Assembly: GCF_000938305.1 (NCBI RefSeq)
Contig: NZ_JYMT01000031.1
Location: 186,001-250,000, forward strand
Direction: 5' to 3'
Length of the DNA stretch: 64,000 nucleotides
Source of the DNA: Bradyrhizobium sp. LTSP885
Lineage (GTDB): Bacteria > Pseudomonadota > Alphaproteobacteria > Rhizobiales > Xanthobacteraceae
This document shows positions 50,251 through 59,228 of this stretch, one piece after another. The first letter of the stretch is position 1. Each line of letters starts with the position of its first letter. The position numbers and the translations under genes were made by a program. The notes under the pieces are model-generated. The model saw nothing but the letters and a program-made list of their open reading frames with translations. It was not told the origin of the DNA and searched no databases.

Positions 50251-51495
50251 CTAAAAGCGTCCGGGAACAGGCGTATCTTGCCCGGGCGGCGGAGCAAGGC
50301 TGGGAGGTGTTATCGTGATGTCCTTATCGTATGTTCTGGTCTCCCGTCGCACGACCTGTCCCCTGTAGCCAAGATCTTCGAAAAATGCAGGAAGGTCCGT
50401 CGCCGCATCAACGAACATACGCCGCTCCGATGCAAGTATCCGCGCCGTGTCGGTGTCCACATAGACCTCATATTCATAGAGGCGATACCGGCTTTGATCT
50501 TTCTCAATCTCGCCGAGGCATGCGGCGCCTCCGACGTGGTTTGGAACTTTGTTGAGATAGCCAGGGAAGAAGAGACCACCCGACCAGCTTGCGGACGCCG
50601 CGCCTGCCAATGGGGACGGGTCATTTGCCTGAACCCACTCCCGCCTGGCGCCCCTCCTCCATACCCGATTGCCGATGATGAGCGTCTCACTTCCACCCCC
50701 ATGGTAGGGAGCGCCATCGAGTGTGTTGTGGACTGAACCGGGTGGAACGAAAGTGCCGTGGATCCCCGATATGCCGCTCCAGAATGATCCGGCAATTTCG
50801 TACCGGAATGGAAGAGACGTTTGACTGTGATCTATCTTGTCAATCACCTCTTGCCTGCATTTGGCATCGGCGGAATCGACGGCACGCTGAAATGCTTCGA
50901 GAGATTTGGCCTTCCTGCTCGCAAGGTCGATCTCCGGCGGCTCGATCCTAATTGAGGCATCATAGCGATAGGTGTTGATGACATTGATCGCTTCGGGCCT
51001 GTCTCCCGTCCTTTCATATCGGACGCTCAACCCGGTATCCGGGTCCACAAAGATCTTCTCAGTAAACATCTGCACTGAGTTCTTCGCTTCCACTTCATAT
51101 CCGATAAGACGCTTCGCCTCGATCTCCACGTCTCCAAGGCATTTCGTCTTCACGGCTTGATAGGGGCTGTCCGGCACCCTGAACTGATGCGACCACATCG
51201 TCGCCAGCGGTGGAAGCCAGCCAAAGCCGTCATTGTCCCAGCTCTGCTTGTCGATGTAGATCGTCTCATGACCTCGCTGGCCGTTTTGAGTTGTCTCGAC
51301 AATATGCTCAGCCTTGTTGGGCTCTATCATACCGACTTCCAGCCGATCGAAATTCTTGTTCCATTGTCGGCTGCTGTAGTGAAAAGGGCCGGAAGCGAGG
51401 ATGCTCTCCCGCGCCTTGCCTGCCGCACTTTCACAATCGGCGTAGGCTGCAGCAGGAAGTAGCGCCAACGCTATGAAAGCGTGCTTTAAAGCCAT
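50251..51495 (-). CDS. Secreted hypothetical protein with internal duplication
   Basis: 414 residues, signal peptide about 1-19 (ALALLPAAAYA). Two halves repeat the same layout: ETIYIDKQSWDNDGFGWL...CLGDVEIEAKRLIGYEVEA...KIFVDPDTG in the first (about 95-165), and ETLIIGNRVWRRGARREWV...CLGEIEKDQSRYRLYEYEV in the second (about 270-345). Each half resembles a LolA/LppX-like beta sheet. It is periplasmic, its ligand perhaps a lipid or hydrophobic molecule. Base composition is less GC-rich than the neighbours, hinting at foreign origin. No named family. Confidence 0.8.
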   Translation of the reverse strand: MALKHAFIALALLPAAAYADCESAAGKARESILASGPFHYSSRQWNKNFDRLEVGMIEPNKAEHIVETTQNGQRGHETIYIDKQSWDNDGFGWLPPLATMWSHQFRVPDSPYQAVKTKCLGDVEIEAKRLIGYEVEAKNSVQMFTEKIFVDPDTGLSVRYERTGDRPEAINVINTYRYDASIRIEPPEIDLASRKAKSLEAFQRAVDSADAKCRQEVIDKIDHSQTSLPFRYEIAGSFWSGISGIHGTFVPPGSVHNTLDGAPYHGGGSETLIIGNRVWRRGARREWVQANDPSPLAGAASASWSGGLFFPGYLNKVPNHVGGAACLGEIEKDQSRYRLYEYEVYVDTDTARILASERRMFVDAATDLPAFFEDLGYRGQVVRRETRTYDKDITITPPSLAPPPGQDTPVPGRF

Positions 51496-51625
51496 TTGAC
51501 GCCCCCGAGCAATCGTGCGGATCGCAACAAATGCTCTTCAATTTAAGGCTGATTGATGTCTATGAAGCCATCTGACGATGGCTCATTGCCCACGCCTCGG
51601 ATAGAAGAAAAATTCGCCCAGTCGG

Positions 51626-51710
51626 CGTAGGATGGGTTGAGCGCAGCGATGTCAATCGACTGGGTCCGCGCGGTGAGATGATGGGTTTCGCTCTGCTCTA
51701 CCCATCCTAC
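51626..51710. repeat. Palindromic intergenic repeat, copy B
   Basis: cgtaggatgggttgagcgca at the left, gggtttcgctctgctctacc ... catcctac at the right, inverted. Same family as 40083-40170. Confidence 0.8.
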
Positions 51711-51977
51711 AGTGAGGGTCGTTGTGGCCATCAGTGTTGCGCATTCGACACGACGGGCAACTCAGCAAAAACCCGTCAAGCCGTCGCACGGAAAATATTT
51801 CGGTTTATCTTAATAACAAATCAGTGTATGAATCCCTCATCTCATCCGATTGAGGGGCGTTCGCGATCGTCACGGGTGTTGCGGTGAGATGCGGTGGCCG
51901 CGGAATGCGCAACTGACGAGAGCGCATGATGCGGACGGTGAAGTCGTGTGGTCCCGAGCCCCAGTGGCAGGCTGAAA

Positions 51978-52182
51978 GCTTGCAAGAAGCCAACACTTCT
52001 TGCAGGCGACGGTGACAAACAAGCCCGGTTTCGCCGGGGAGAGCACGTATAAACCGTAAAACCATCGCGCAGGGAATGCCGGAGTGCCTCCGCTGAACCT
52101 GTATGCTCGTGTGCGTTTCTTTCTCTCACTGTGCACACGAGACCGCGGGTGCAGCGTGCACCCGGCATTCCCTGCGCCCTCT
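51978..52182. ncRNA. Strongly folded intergenic element, possible structured RNA or dispersed repeat
   Basis: Nested perfect inverted repeats fill this stretch: TGCAAGAAG/CTTCTTGCA (51981-51989, 51996-52004); CCCGG/CCGGG (52024-52038); CGCAGGGAATGCCGG with its exact complement CCGGCATTCCCTGCG (52068-52082, 52162-52176). Inside the last pair is CTCGTGTGC/GCACACGAG (52106-52114, 52133-52141), then CGGGTGCA/TGCACCCG. The frames through it encode Cys/Arg-rich nonsense typical of mistranslated rhizobial repeats. The strand is not known. It may be a transcribed structured RNA or a large repeat unit. Confidence 0.5.
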
Positions 52183-52265
52183 GCTTCGAGGGCGAGAGAT
52201 TTAGCAAAGCTCGGGCGAAATCACGCCGCGAGAACGTGGATGTATGACTCAGGTACCAATTCAGT

Positions 52266-52397
52266 GTCGTCCCGGGCAAGCGCAGCGCGACCCGGGACCC
52301 ATAACCACCGATGGTTATCGTTGCGCAATGCTGGGGCCGCAGCTTACTTCAACAACACAACCCTGTGGTTATGGATCCCTGCTTTCGCAGGGACGAC
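52266..52397. repeat. Palindromic intergenic repeat with gtcgtcccgg / cagggacgac ends
   Basis: The left arm has gtcgtcccgggcaagcgcag, then gggacccataaccac; the right arm has gtggttatggatccctgctt, then cgcagggacgac. Together they form a long imperfect hairpin. It resembles a dispersed element common in Bradyrhizobium. The rest of 51496-52550 shows no gene. Confidence 0.75.
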
Positions 52398-52550
52398 GGC
52401 GATGCGCATCTCGAATGGGGCTGATGAGCCCGCGCGAAGCCGTTTCTGAATTCGGAATAATTCGCAACACAGCTGCTGTTGCAAGTGAGTGGCGATCGCG
52501 CATTACGAACGACACTTGATGTTCATCGAGTCCCTGCTAAACCGCCGCCC

Positions 52551-53939
52551 ATGACATCTCCCAACACCAATCCTTCCAACACCAAGTCATCGGTCGCCGC
52601 GATCTCGATCCTCGCCAGCGCAGGCATGGCCGCGGCGAAGTTCGCGGTCGGCATCGCGATCGGATCGCTGGCGTTGATCTCCGAAGCGCTGCACTCGACG
52701 ATCGACCTGGTCGCCACCATCATCACCTGGGCGGTGGTGCGGGTGTCAGACCAGCCGGCCGACGCCGAACATCACTACGGCCACGGCAAGTTCGAGAGCG
52801 TCTCCGCGCTCGGCATCATCGCCCTGCTCTACGTGCTGGCCGGCGGCATCCTGGTCCAGGCCTATAGCCACCTCCGCGAAGGAATGGCGCCGCCGGCGGT
52901 CTCGGCGATCCCGTTCGTCGTGCTCGTGATCGACATCGGCGTCAACCTGTGGCGCGCCCGTGCGCTGCACCGGGCTGCGCGCGACACCAAGAGCCAGGCG
53001 CTGGCGGCCGATGCGCTGCATTTCGCCTCCGACGTCATGGGCTCGTCGGCCGTCATCGTCGGCCTGATCCTGGCGGGGCTCGGCTACTGGTGGGGCGATG
53101 CCGCGGCGGCGATCGCGGTCGCAGTTATGATCTCCCTCCTTGGCTTGCGGATGGCGCGGGAAACGGTCGAGACCCTGCTCGACCGCGCGCCCGAAGGCGC
53201 GCAGGAGAAAGCCACCGCCGCGATCAAGGCGGTGGCTGGCGTGGTCGATGTCGAGCGCCTGCGCGTCCGCACCGTCGGGCCGACACATTTCATCGATGCG
53301 ATCGTTGGCGTGCCGCGCACCTATCCGATCGACCGCGTCGAGGAGATCAAGCGCAGGGCGCAGGAGGCTGTGACCAAAACGTTCGGCGACGCCGATTTGA
53401 CCTTCACGGCGGTCCCGGTCGCGCGCGACAATGAAAGCGTGCGCGAGCGCATCATGGTGATCGCCCGCAATTCCGGCCTCGCCATCCACCACGTCACCGT
53501 GCACGATCTCGGCGGCAAGCTGACGGTCGCGATCGATCTCGAGGTCGACGGCGAGATGGCGCTGGATGCGGCGCACGATATCGCCCACGACCTCGAGCGC
53601 GCGATCCGCGAGGATTTTGGCGAGGACGTCGAGGTCGACACCCATATCGAGCCGCTCGAGCCGGAACTGCCGTCCGGAACCGACGCCGCGCCGGACCGCG
53701 TCGAAAGCATCAAGGCGGCGTTGACGCGCTTCGCCGCCGAGGGTGCGATCCATGACATCCACAATGTGCGGGTCCGCAACACCGATGCCGGCGAGATCGT
53801 CAACTTCCACTGCCGGGCCGCGCCCTCGATGAGCGTGATCAAGGTGCACGAAGCTGTCGACGAGATCGAACGCGCGCTGCGTCGCGCGTTCCCGACCATC
53901 AAGCGCGTGATCAGTCACGCCGAGCCGACGCGCGCGTAG
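52551..53939 (+). CDS. Cation diffusion facilitator with triplicated C-terminal domain
   Basis: 462 residues from the ATG at 52551. Six membrane helices (about 18-210) carry the CDF metal sites: LISEALHSTIDLVAT and ALAADALHFASDVMGSS, with the histidine-rich DAEHHYGHGKFESVSAL loop. It exports divalent metals (Zn, Fe, Mn, Co or Cd) by proton exchange. A standard CDF of about 300 residues has one C-terminal domain. This one has three successive copies of the pattern (ending AVPVAR, HIEPLEP and HAEPTRA), so the tail is about 160 residues longer. Confidence 0.93.
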   Translation: MTSPNTNPSNTKSSVAAISILASAGMAAAKFAVGIAIGSLALISEALHSTIDLVATIITWAVVRVSDQPADAEHHYGHGKFESVSALGIIALLYVLAGGILVQAYSHLREGMAPPAVSAIPFVVLVIDIGVNLWRARALHRAARDTKSQALAADALHFASDVMGSSAVIVGLILAGLGYWWGDAAAAIAVAVMISLLGLRMARETVETLLDRAPEGAQEKATAAIKAVAGVVDVERLRVRTVGPTHFIDAIVGVPRTYPIDRVEEIKRRAQEAVTKTFGDADLTFTAVPVARDNESVRERIMVIARNSGLAIHHVTVHDLGGKLTVAIDLEVDGEMALDAAHDIAHDLERAIREDFGEDVEVDTHIEPLEPELPSGTDAAPDRVESIKAALTRFAAEGAIHDIHNVRVRNTDAGEIVNFHCRAAPSMSVIKVHEAVDEIERALRRAFPTIKRVISHAEPTRA

Positions 53940-54116
53940 TTCTACGGAGCCGTTCCTGTTTCGGACTCACTTTGCGCAGACCGATTCTCTATTGGACAAG
54001 ATTTATTTCGCATTAACGAATCGTTGACTCTCGACAGCCCCGAAAATCTGGATTCAAATCATCATGATTCGGATGCATCGTGGGGAGCGTCCGAACCGCG
54101 TGAAAAGCAGCTTGGA

Positions 54117-56453
54117 ATGGGGGTCTACGGCATGGCGCGCGCGCATGCGGCGAACGCGTGTGTCCAATCCGATTCGATCAAGGGATTGGCACAATCGATC
54201 GCAAAACCGGCCTATCACAGGCTCCTGACGGCCGAGCCCGCATTGCGCCGCGCTGTGCCCACTCTCATCATCGCCTTCCTGATCACCATCTGCCTCGGCG
54301 CCTTCGTCCAGGTGATCGACCAGAGCCGGCAAAAACGCGGCGCGACGAAGCGCGACCTTGCCGCGCTCTCCGACATCCTTGCCGAGCGTCTCGACCGCCT
54401 GACCTCGGTGCGACGAGATCGGGTCAGCAACATCGAGCACCTGCAGGAACTGCTGCCTGACCTGATTCCATCCTGGGGCATCGCGCTCGGCCGCCACGTC
54501 ATCGTCACCGGCGCCGATCACCGCGTGCTGGCGCGGATGCCGATCGACGGCGTCGGCGAGAGCGACCGCATCCTCGATGCCATCTCCACCGCGCAACTCC
54601 TGGCCGCGCCCGGCCAGCAGGGTGTGGTCAGCGACATGACGCTGCCCAACGGCACCGGCGCGCTGGCGATCTCGCAACTCGTCAAGTCGCTGCCGGGCCA
54701 GATCGTCGTCATCCAGGAGATGAACGAGCCGATCTGGGGATCGGACGCGGCGCTCGCGGTGACGCTGTCGGCGACCACGAGCTTCGTGGTGCTGATCCTG
54801 GGCTTCGCGTTCCACTGGCAGTCGACCCGCGCCCGCGAGGGCGATTTGATCAACGACGCCGTGCGCGGCCGCATCGACACTGCGCTCAACCGCGGCCGCT
54901 GCGGCCTCTGGGACTGGGACCTGTCGCGCGGCAGGATATTCTGGTCGCAGTCGATGTTCACCCTGCTCGGGCTCGACTCGCGCAACGACCTGCTCACCTT
55001 CGGCGAGGTCAACGCGCTGGTGAAATCCGACGACATCAACCTGTTCGACATCGCGGACCAGCTGATCGCCGGCAAGCTCAAGCATATCGACCAGAGCTTC
55101 CGCATGCAGCATGTCGGCGGTCACTGGATCTGGCTGCGCGTCCGCTGCGAGCTCAGCCAGGCGGCAGCCGACGGCGGCCTGCATCTGATCGGCATCGCCG
55201 TCGACATCACCGAGCAGAAGAGCCTCGCCGAGAAGTCGGTCGAAGCCGATCTTCGCCTGCGCGATGCGATCGAGACCATTCCGGAGGCCTTCGTGCTGTG
55301 GGATGCCGAGGACCGCCTGGTGCTCTGCAACTCGCATTTCCAGCGGCTGCACAAGCTGCCTGATACCGCCGTCTCCCCCGGCACCTCCTATGAGACCGTG
55401 ATCGAAGTCGGCAGCATGCCGGAGGTCCGCACCCGCCTGCACGAAAACGGCGCACCGGCGCCGGGCGCGCGGACCTTCGAGGCGCAGCTCGACGACGGCA
55501 GCTGGCTGCACATCAGCGAGCGCCGCACCAAGGACGGCGGCTACGTCTCTGTCGGTACCGACATCACCCGCATCAAGGCGCACGAGCAGAAGCTGGTCGA
55601 CAACGATCTGCGGCTGCGCGCCTCGGTGATCGATCTCAAGCGCTCGCAGGGCGAACTGGAGCGGCAGGCCGTCGAGCTCGCCGACCTCGCCGAAAAATAC
55701 TCGGAAGAAAAGACCCGCGCCGAGGACGCCAATGCGGCGAAGTCGAAATTCCTGGCCAATATGAGCCACGAGCTGCGCACACCGCTCAACGCCATCATCG
55801 GCTTCTCCGAGATCATGGGCTCAGGCCTGTTCGGCACGCTCGGCTCCGACAAGTACCAGGAATATTGCCACGACATCCTGACATCGGGGAAATACCTGCT
55901 CGAAGTCATCAACGACATCCTCGACATGTCGAAGATCGAGGCCGGCCGCATGAAGTTCGACATGGAGCCGCTCGACCTCTCCGGCATCCTCGCGGAGTCG
56001 CTGCGGGTGGTCTCCGGCCGCGCCGAGGACAAGCACCTCACGCTGGAATCCGATATCCAGAGCACGATTTCGGCGGTCGCCGATCGCCGCGCCGTCAAGC
56101 AGATCATCGTCAACCTGCTCTCCAACGCGGTGAAATTCACGCCCGACAACGGCCGCGTGCTGGTGCGTGGCCAGATGCTGGACGACTCGATCGTGCTGTT
56201 GATCGCCGACAGCGGCATCGGCATCGCGCCGGACTCGCTGCGGCGGCTCGGAAAGCCGTTCGAACAAGTCGAGAGCCAGCTCACCAAGAGCTACCAGGGT
56301 TCCGGCCTTGGGCTCGCGATCGCGCGGTCGCTCACCGGCCTGCACGGTGGCACGATGCGGCTTCGCTCGAAGCTCGGCGTCGGCACCGTCGTCCGCGTCA
56401 CGCTGCCGCGCGATCCGCGCGCGCAGCAAGCGAAGCTGGCGGCGGCGGCGTAG
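54117..56453 (+). CDS. PAS-domain membrane sensor histidine kinase (PleC/DivJ-like)
   Basis: 778 residues from the ATG at 54117; a TTG at 54024 would extend it. TM1 is RAVPTLIIAFLITICLGAFV and TM2 is LAVTLSATTSFVVLILGFAF, enclosing a 150-residue sensor domain. A PAS domain (GLWDWDLSRGRIFWSQ...VDITEQK) and a second PAS (IPEAFVLWDAEDRLVLCN...GTDITR) follow. The kinase core has the H-box FLANMSHELRTPLNAIIGFSEIM, N-box IIVNLLSNAVKFTPDNG, DSGIGIAPDSL and GSGLGLAIA. The H-box type is that of PleC/DivJ cell-cycle kinases. No response regulator is adjacent. Confidence 0.93.
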   Translation: MGVYGMARAHAANACVQSDSIKGLAQSIAKPAYHRLLTAEPALRRAVPTLIIAFLITICLGAFVQVIDQSRQKRGATKRDLAALSDILAERLDRLTSVRRDRVSNIEHLQELLPDLIPSWGIALGRHVIVTGADHRVLARMPIDGVGESDRILDAISTAQLLAAPGQQGVVSDMTLPNGTGALAISQLVKSLPGQIVVIQEMNEPIWGSDAALAVTLSATTSFVVLILGFAFHWQSTRAREGDLINDAVRGRIDTALNRGRCGLWDWDLSRGRIFWSQSMFTLLGLDSRNDLLTFGEVNALVKSDDINLFDIADQLIAGKLKHIDQSFRMQHVGGHWIWLRVRCELSQAAADGGLHLIGIAVDITEQKSLAEKSVEADLRLRDAIETIPEAFVLWDAEDRLVLCNSHFQRLHKLPDTAVSPGTSYETVIEVGSMPEVRTRLHENGAPAPGARTFEAQLDDGSWLHISERRTKDGGYVSVGTDITRIKAHEQKLVDNDLRLRASVIDLKRSQGELERQAVELADLAEKYSEEKTRAEDANAAKSKFLANMSHELRTPLNAIIGFSEIMGSGLFGTLGSDKYQEYCHDILTSGKYLLEVINDILDMSKIEAGRMKFDMEPLDLSGILAESLRVVSGRAEDKHLTLESDIQSTISAVADRRAVKQIIVNLLSNAVKFTPDNGRVLVRGQMLDDSIVLLIADSGIGIAPDSLRRLGKPFEQVESQLTKSYQGSGLGLAIARSLTGLHGGTMRLRSKLGVGTVVRVTLPRDPRAQQAKLAAAA

Positions 56454-56466
56454 CAGCCGGTGCCGG

Positions 56467-57249
56467 TCAGCTATCCTTCCGCCGCGTCGTCGCGATCAGC
56501 ACCAGCATGAAGGAGGCCGCGGTCATCAGCGTCGAGATCGCGGCAATGGTCGGGTCGATCTCGTCACGCAGCGCGGTGAACATCCGCTTGGTCAGCGGCT
56601 GATACTGGCCGCCGGAGATGAACAGCGCGACGATCGTCTCGTCCATCGCGGAAATGAATGCGAAGATGCCGCCCGCGATCACGCTCGCCTTGATCTGCGG
56701 CAGCGTCACCGCGAAGAAGCTGCGCAGCCGATTCATGCCAAGGCTGCGCGCCACCATCTCCTGGGTGGCATCGAAGCTCTGCAATCCCGCCACCACCGAG
56801 ATGATGACATAAGGCAGGCCGAGCATGACATTGGCGAGCACCAGCCCGGTCAGGCTCGCGACCAGGCCGACCTTGGCATAGACGAAGAAGATGCCGACCG
56901 CGGTGATGATGATCGGCACCACCAGCGGCAGCAGCAGCGTGATGTGGATCACGCGCATGATGCGCCATGTCGAGCGGCTGACGGCATAGGCCGCGGCGAC
57001 GCCGAGCGGGGTTGCGATCGCGACCGTCAGCACGGCGACCGTCAGCGTCACGCGCGTGGCCTGCATCCATGCGGCGTTGCCGACATATTCCTGGTACCAG
57101 CGCGTCGACAGCGACGGCGGCGGAAACGCGAGGTATCGCGCGCCGGAAAACGACATCGGTGCGATGATCAGGATCGGCAGGATCAGATAGAGCAGCACCA
57201 GCACGCAAACCAGCACGAAAGCGACGCGATATGGGCGTGACATGTTCAT
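56467..57249 (-). CDS. ABC transporter permease (polyamine/opine type), PotC-like
   Basis: 260 residues; its ATG overlaps the stop of the preceding permease gene by four bases (ATGA at 57246-57249). Six helices are visible. The EAA-type loop that contacts the ATPase is EMVARSLGMNRLRSFFAVTLPQIKAS. It is the last gene of a leftward operon (ATPase, HAD, FAD oxidase, binding protein, two permeases) that imports a polyamine-like or amino-acid-derived compound. Confidence 0.92.
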   Translation of the reverse strand: MNMSRPYRVAFVLVCVLVLLYLILPILIIAPMSFSGARYLAFPPPSLSTRWYQEYVGNAAWMQATRVTLTVAVLTVAIATPLGVAAAYAVSRSTWRIMRVIHITLLLPLVVPIIITAVGIFFVYAKVGLVASLTGLVLANVMLGLPYVIISVVAGLQSFDATQEMVARSLGMNRLRSFFAVTLPQIKASVIAGGIFAFISAMDETIVALFISGGQYQPLTKRMFTALRDEIDPTIAAISTLMTAASFMLVLIATTRRKDS

Positions 57250-58115
57250 CGCTGCCCCAGCACCCGATCGAGCGGGACGAACCGGCTGACGACGAAGAAG
57301 ATCGCGGCCACCGCCAGCAGCAACACGACGCCGACGGCGCTTGCCGCGCCCCACTGGTCGTAGAGCTCGACATTGCGGCTCACCAGCATCGAGACCATCA
57401 CGGTGCGGCCGCCGCCGAGCAGCTCCGGCGTGATGTAGAAGCCGAGACTGAGCACGAACACCAGCGTGCAGCCGGCCAGCACGCCCGGCAGCGACAGCGG
57501 CAGGAAGATCTGCCAGAAGGTCAGGACCGGCCCCGCCCCAAGGCTCGCACCGGCCTGCAGCAGATCGCGGGGAATCTTCTGCATGGTGGCGTAGAGCGGC
57601 AGCACCATGAACGGCAGCAGGATATGCAGCGTCGCGACCACGGTGCCGAAGGTGTTGTGAACCAGCGCCAAGGGCGCGTCGATCAGGCCGAGCTGCCGCA
57701 ACAGCTGGTTGATCACGCCGGTCCGCTGCAGCAGCGCCAACCATGCATAGGCGCGCACCAGCACGCTGGTCCAGAACGGCAGCACCACCAGCGCCAGGAT
57801 GACGATGCTCCAGCCGCGCGAAACGATGCTCGCCGCATAGGCTATGGGATAGCCGAGCAGCACCGCGAGCACCGTGACCGTCAGGCTGATCTCGAAGGTC
57901 AAGGCGAAGCTGCGCCAGTAGATGTCCTCAGCCAGGATGCGGCGATAATTCTCCAGCGTGAACCCGTCATGCCAGATCGACTGCCAGGCCAGCCATCCGA
58001 CCGGCAGCACGACCAGCAGCAGGATCATCAGCAGCGCCGGAAACGCCAGCGCCAGCATCGTCAGCTGTTCGCGGCGCTGATACTGACGCGAGATATCGGG
58101 CATTGGAGCTGGCAC
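57246..58115 (-). CDS. ABC transporter permease (polyamine/opine type), PotB-like
   Basis: 289 residues from a GTG at 58115 (GGAGG nine bases upstream); an ATG at 58103 is possible. Six membrane segments; EAA loop LLQAGASLGAGPVLTFWQIFLPLSLPG. Sequence blocks WTSVLVRAYAWLALLQRTGVIN and YPIAYAAS are typical of PotB. It lies 21 bases downstream of the binding-protein gene. Confidence 0.93.
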   Translation of the reverse strand: MPAPMPDISRQYQRREQLTMLALAFPALLMILLLVVLPVGWLAWQSIWHDGFTLENYRRILAEDIYWRSFALTFEISLTVTVLAVLLGYPIAYAASIVSRGWSIVILALVVLPFWTSVLVRAYAWLALLQRTGVINQLLRQLGLIDAPLALVHNTFGTVVATLHILLPFMVLPLYATMQKIPRDLLQAGASLGAGPVLTFWQIFLPLSLPGVLAGCTLVFVLSLGFYITPELLGGGRTVMVSMLVSRNVELYDQWGAASAVGVVLLLAVAAIFFVVSRFVPLDRVLGQR

Positions 58116-58136
58116 GGCGTCGATCCTCCGAAGCGA

Positions 58137-59192
58137 CTACTTCTGCATGAACGCGACCCAGCGCTTCTCCGCCGCCTCGCCGGCCGGCGACGACCACCAG
58201 GCGTAGGACATCAGCGCCTGCTTCTCGGCATTCGCGGGCGCGCTCGGCAATTTGGCGGCGCGCTCCGAGCTGATCACGCCGGTGTCGAATGCCTTCGGAT
58301 TGGCCGGGCCGTAGTCGATATTGAGCGGCAGATTGGCCTGATGCACGGGATCGACCGCCTCGTTGAGGAAGCGCGTTGCGGTCGCGAGATTCGGGGCGCC
58401 CTTCAGGATGCAGAGCGAGGTGCTCTGCAGGATGCCCTGGTTGAAGGTGAAGCCGACCTTGGCGCCCTCGCTGGTCAGCGCGCTGACACGGCCGTTCCAG
58501 GCCATCACCATGTCGACCTCGCCGTCATTGAGCAGTTGCGCCGATTGCGCTCCCGAGGTCCACCACACCGTGATGTCGGGCTTGATCTGCTCGAGCTTGC
58601 GGAAGGCACGGTCGACATCGAGCGGATAGAGCTTGTCGGGCGCGACGCCATCGGCCATCAGGGCGGCTTCCAGCGTCGCGAACGGGTGATTGCGCAGCGC
58701 GCGGCGGCCGGGGAATTTTTTCACGTCCCAGAAATCAGCCCAGCTCGATGGCGCAGCGCCCGGGAACGTCTTCTGACTATAGGCCAGCACGCTGGAATAG
58801 AATTCGTAAGCAACCGAATAGGGAGAGCGATAGGCTTCAGGCATCGCCGCGCCGTTCGGCAGCTTGGCGAAGTCGAGCTTCTCGACCAGGCCCTGCTCGC
58901 CGCCGCGCAGGCAATAGCCGGTCGGCACGTCGACCACATCCCAGGTCGGCTTGCCGCTCGCGACCTGCGACTTGATCGCGGCCCAGGCGTCGGGAATGCT
59001 GTCCTGGTTGATGGTGATGCCGAGCTTTTTGGCTGAAGGATCGAGGATCGCAATCGTCTGCGCCTTCTGATAGGCGCCGCCCTGCGAGACGAAGGTGATC
59101 TCGTCGGCGCTGGCCGGAAGGCCCGACAGCGCCGCCAATGCACCAAGGGAGACACCGAGAATTGCGCGCCGGCTGGTCAATGCAATCATCAT
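58137..59192 (-). CDS. ABC transporter substrate-binding protein, spermidine/putrescine (PotD/PotF) type
   Basis: 351 residues from the ATG at 59192 with AGAGGG upstream. A Tat-like leader (ALTSRRAILGVSLGALAALSGLPASA) precedes the mature EITFVSQGGAYQKAQTIAILDP. Family features include WDVVDVPTGYCLRGGEQGLVEKLD, FWDVKKFPGRRAL and the C-terminal YDVDNI-like segment replaced by NLPLNIDYGPANPKAF. It binds the solute in the periplasm for the adjacent permeases. Confidence 0.92.
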   Translation of the reverse strand: MMIALTSRRAILGVSLGALAALSGLPASADEITFVSQGGAYQKAQTIAILDPSAKKLGITINQDSIPDAWAAIKSQVASGKPTWDVVDVPTGYCLRGGEQGLVEKLDFAKLPNGAAMPEAYRSPYSVAYEFYSSVLAYSQKTFPGAAPSSWADFWDVKKFPGRRALRNHPFATLEAALMADGVAPDKLYPLDVDRAFRKLEQIKPDITVWWTSGAQSAQLLNDGEVDMVMAWNGRVSALTSEGAKVGFTFNQGILQSTSLCILKGAPNLATATRFLNEAVDPVHQANLPLNIDYGPANPKAFDTGVISSERAAKLPSAPANAEKQALMSYAWWSSPAGEAAEKRWVAFMQK

Positions 59193-59228
59193 CCTCAATC
59201 CCTCTCGTTATGGCCGGGCCAGTGATGG

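Noticed and set aside
51842..52279. Long minus-strand frame rich in Arg, Cys and Ser
   Set aside because: It runs through the hairpin-rich repeat, has no ribosome site or domain, and resembles spurious rhizobial repeat frames.
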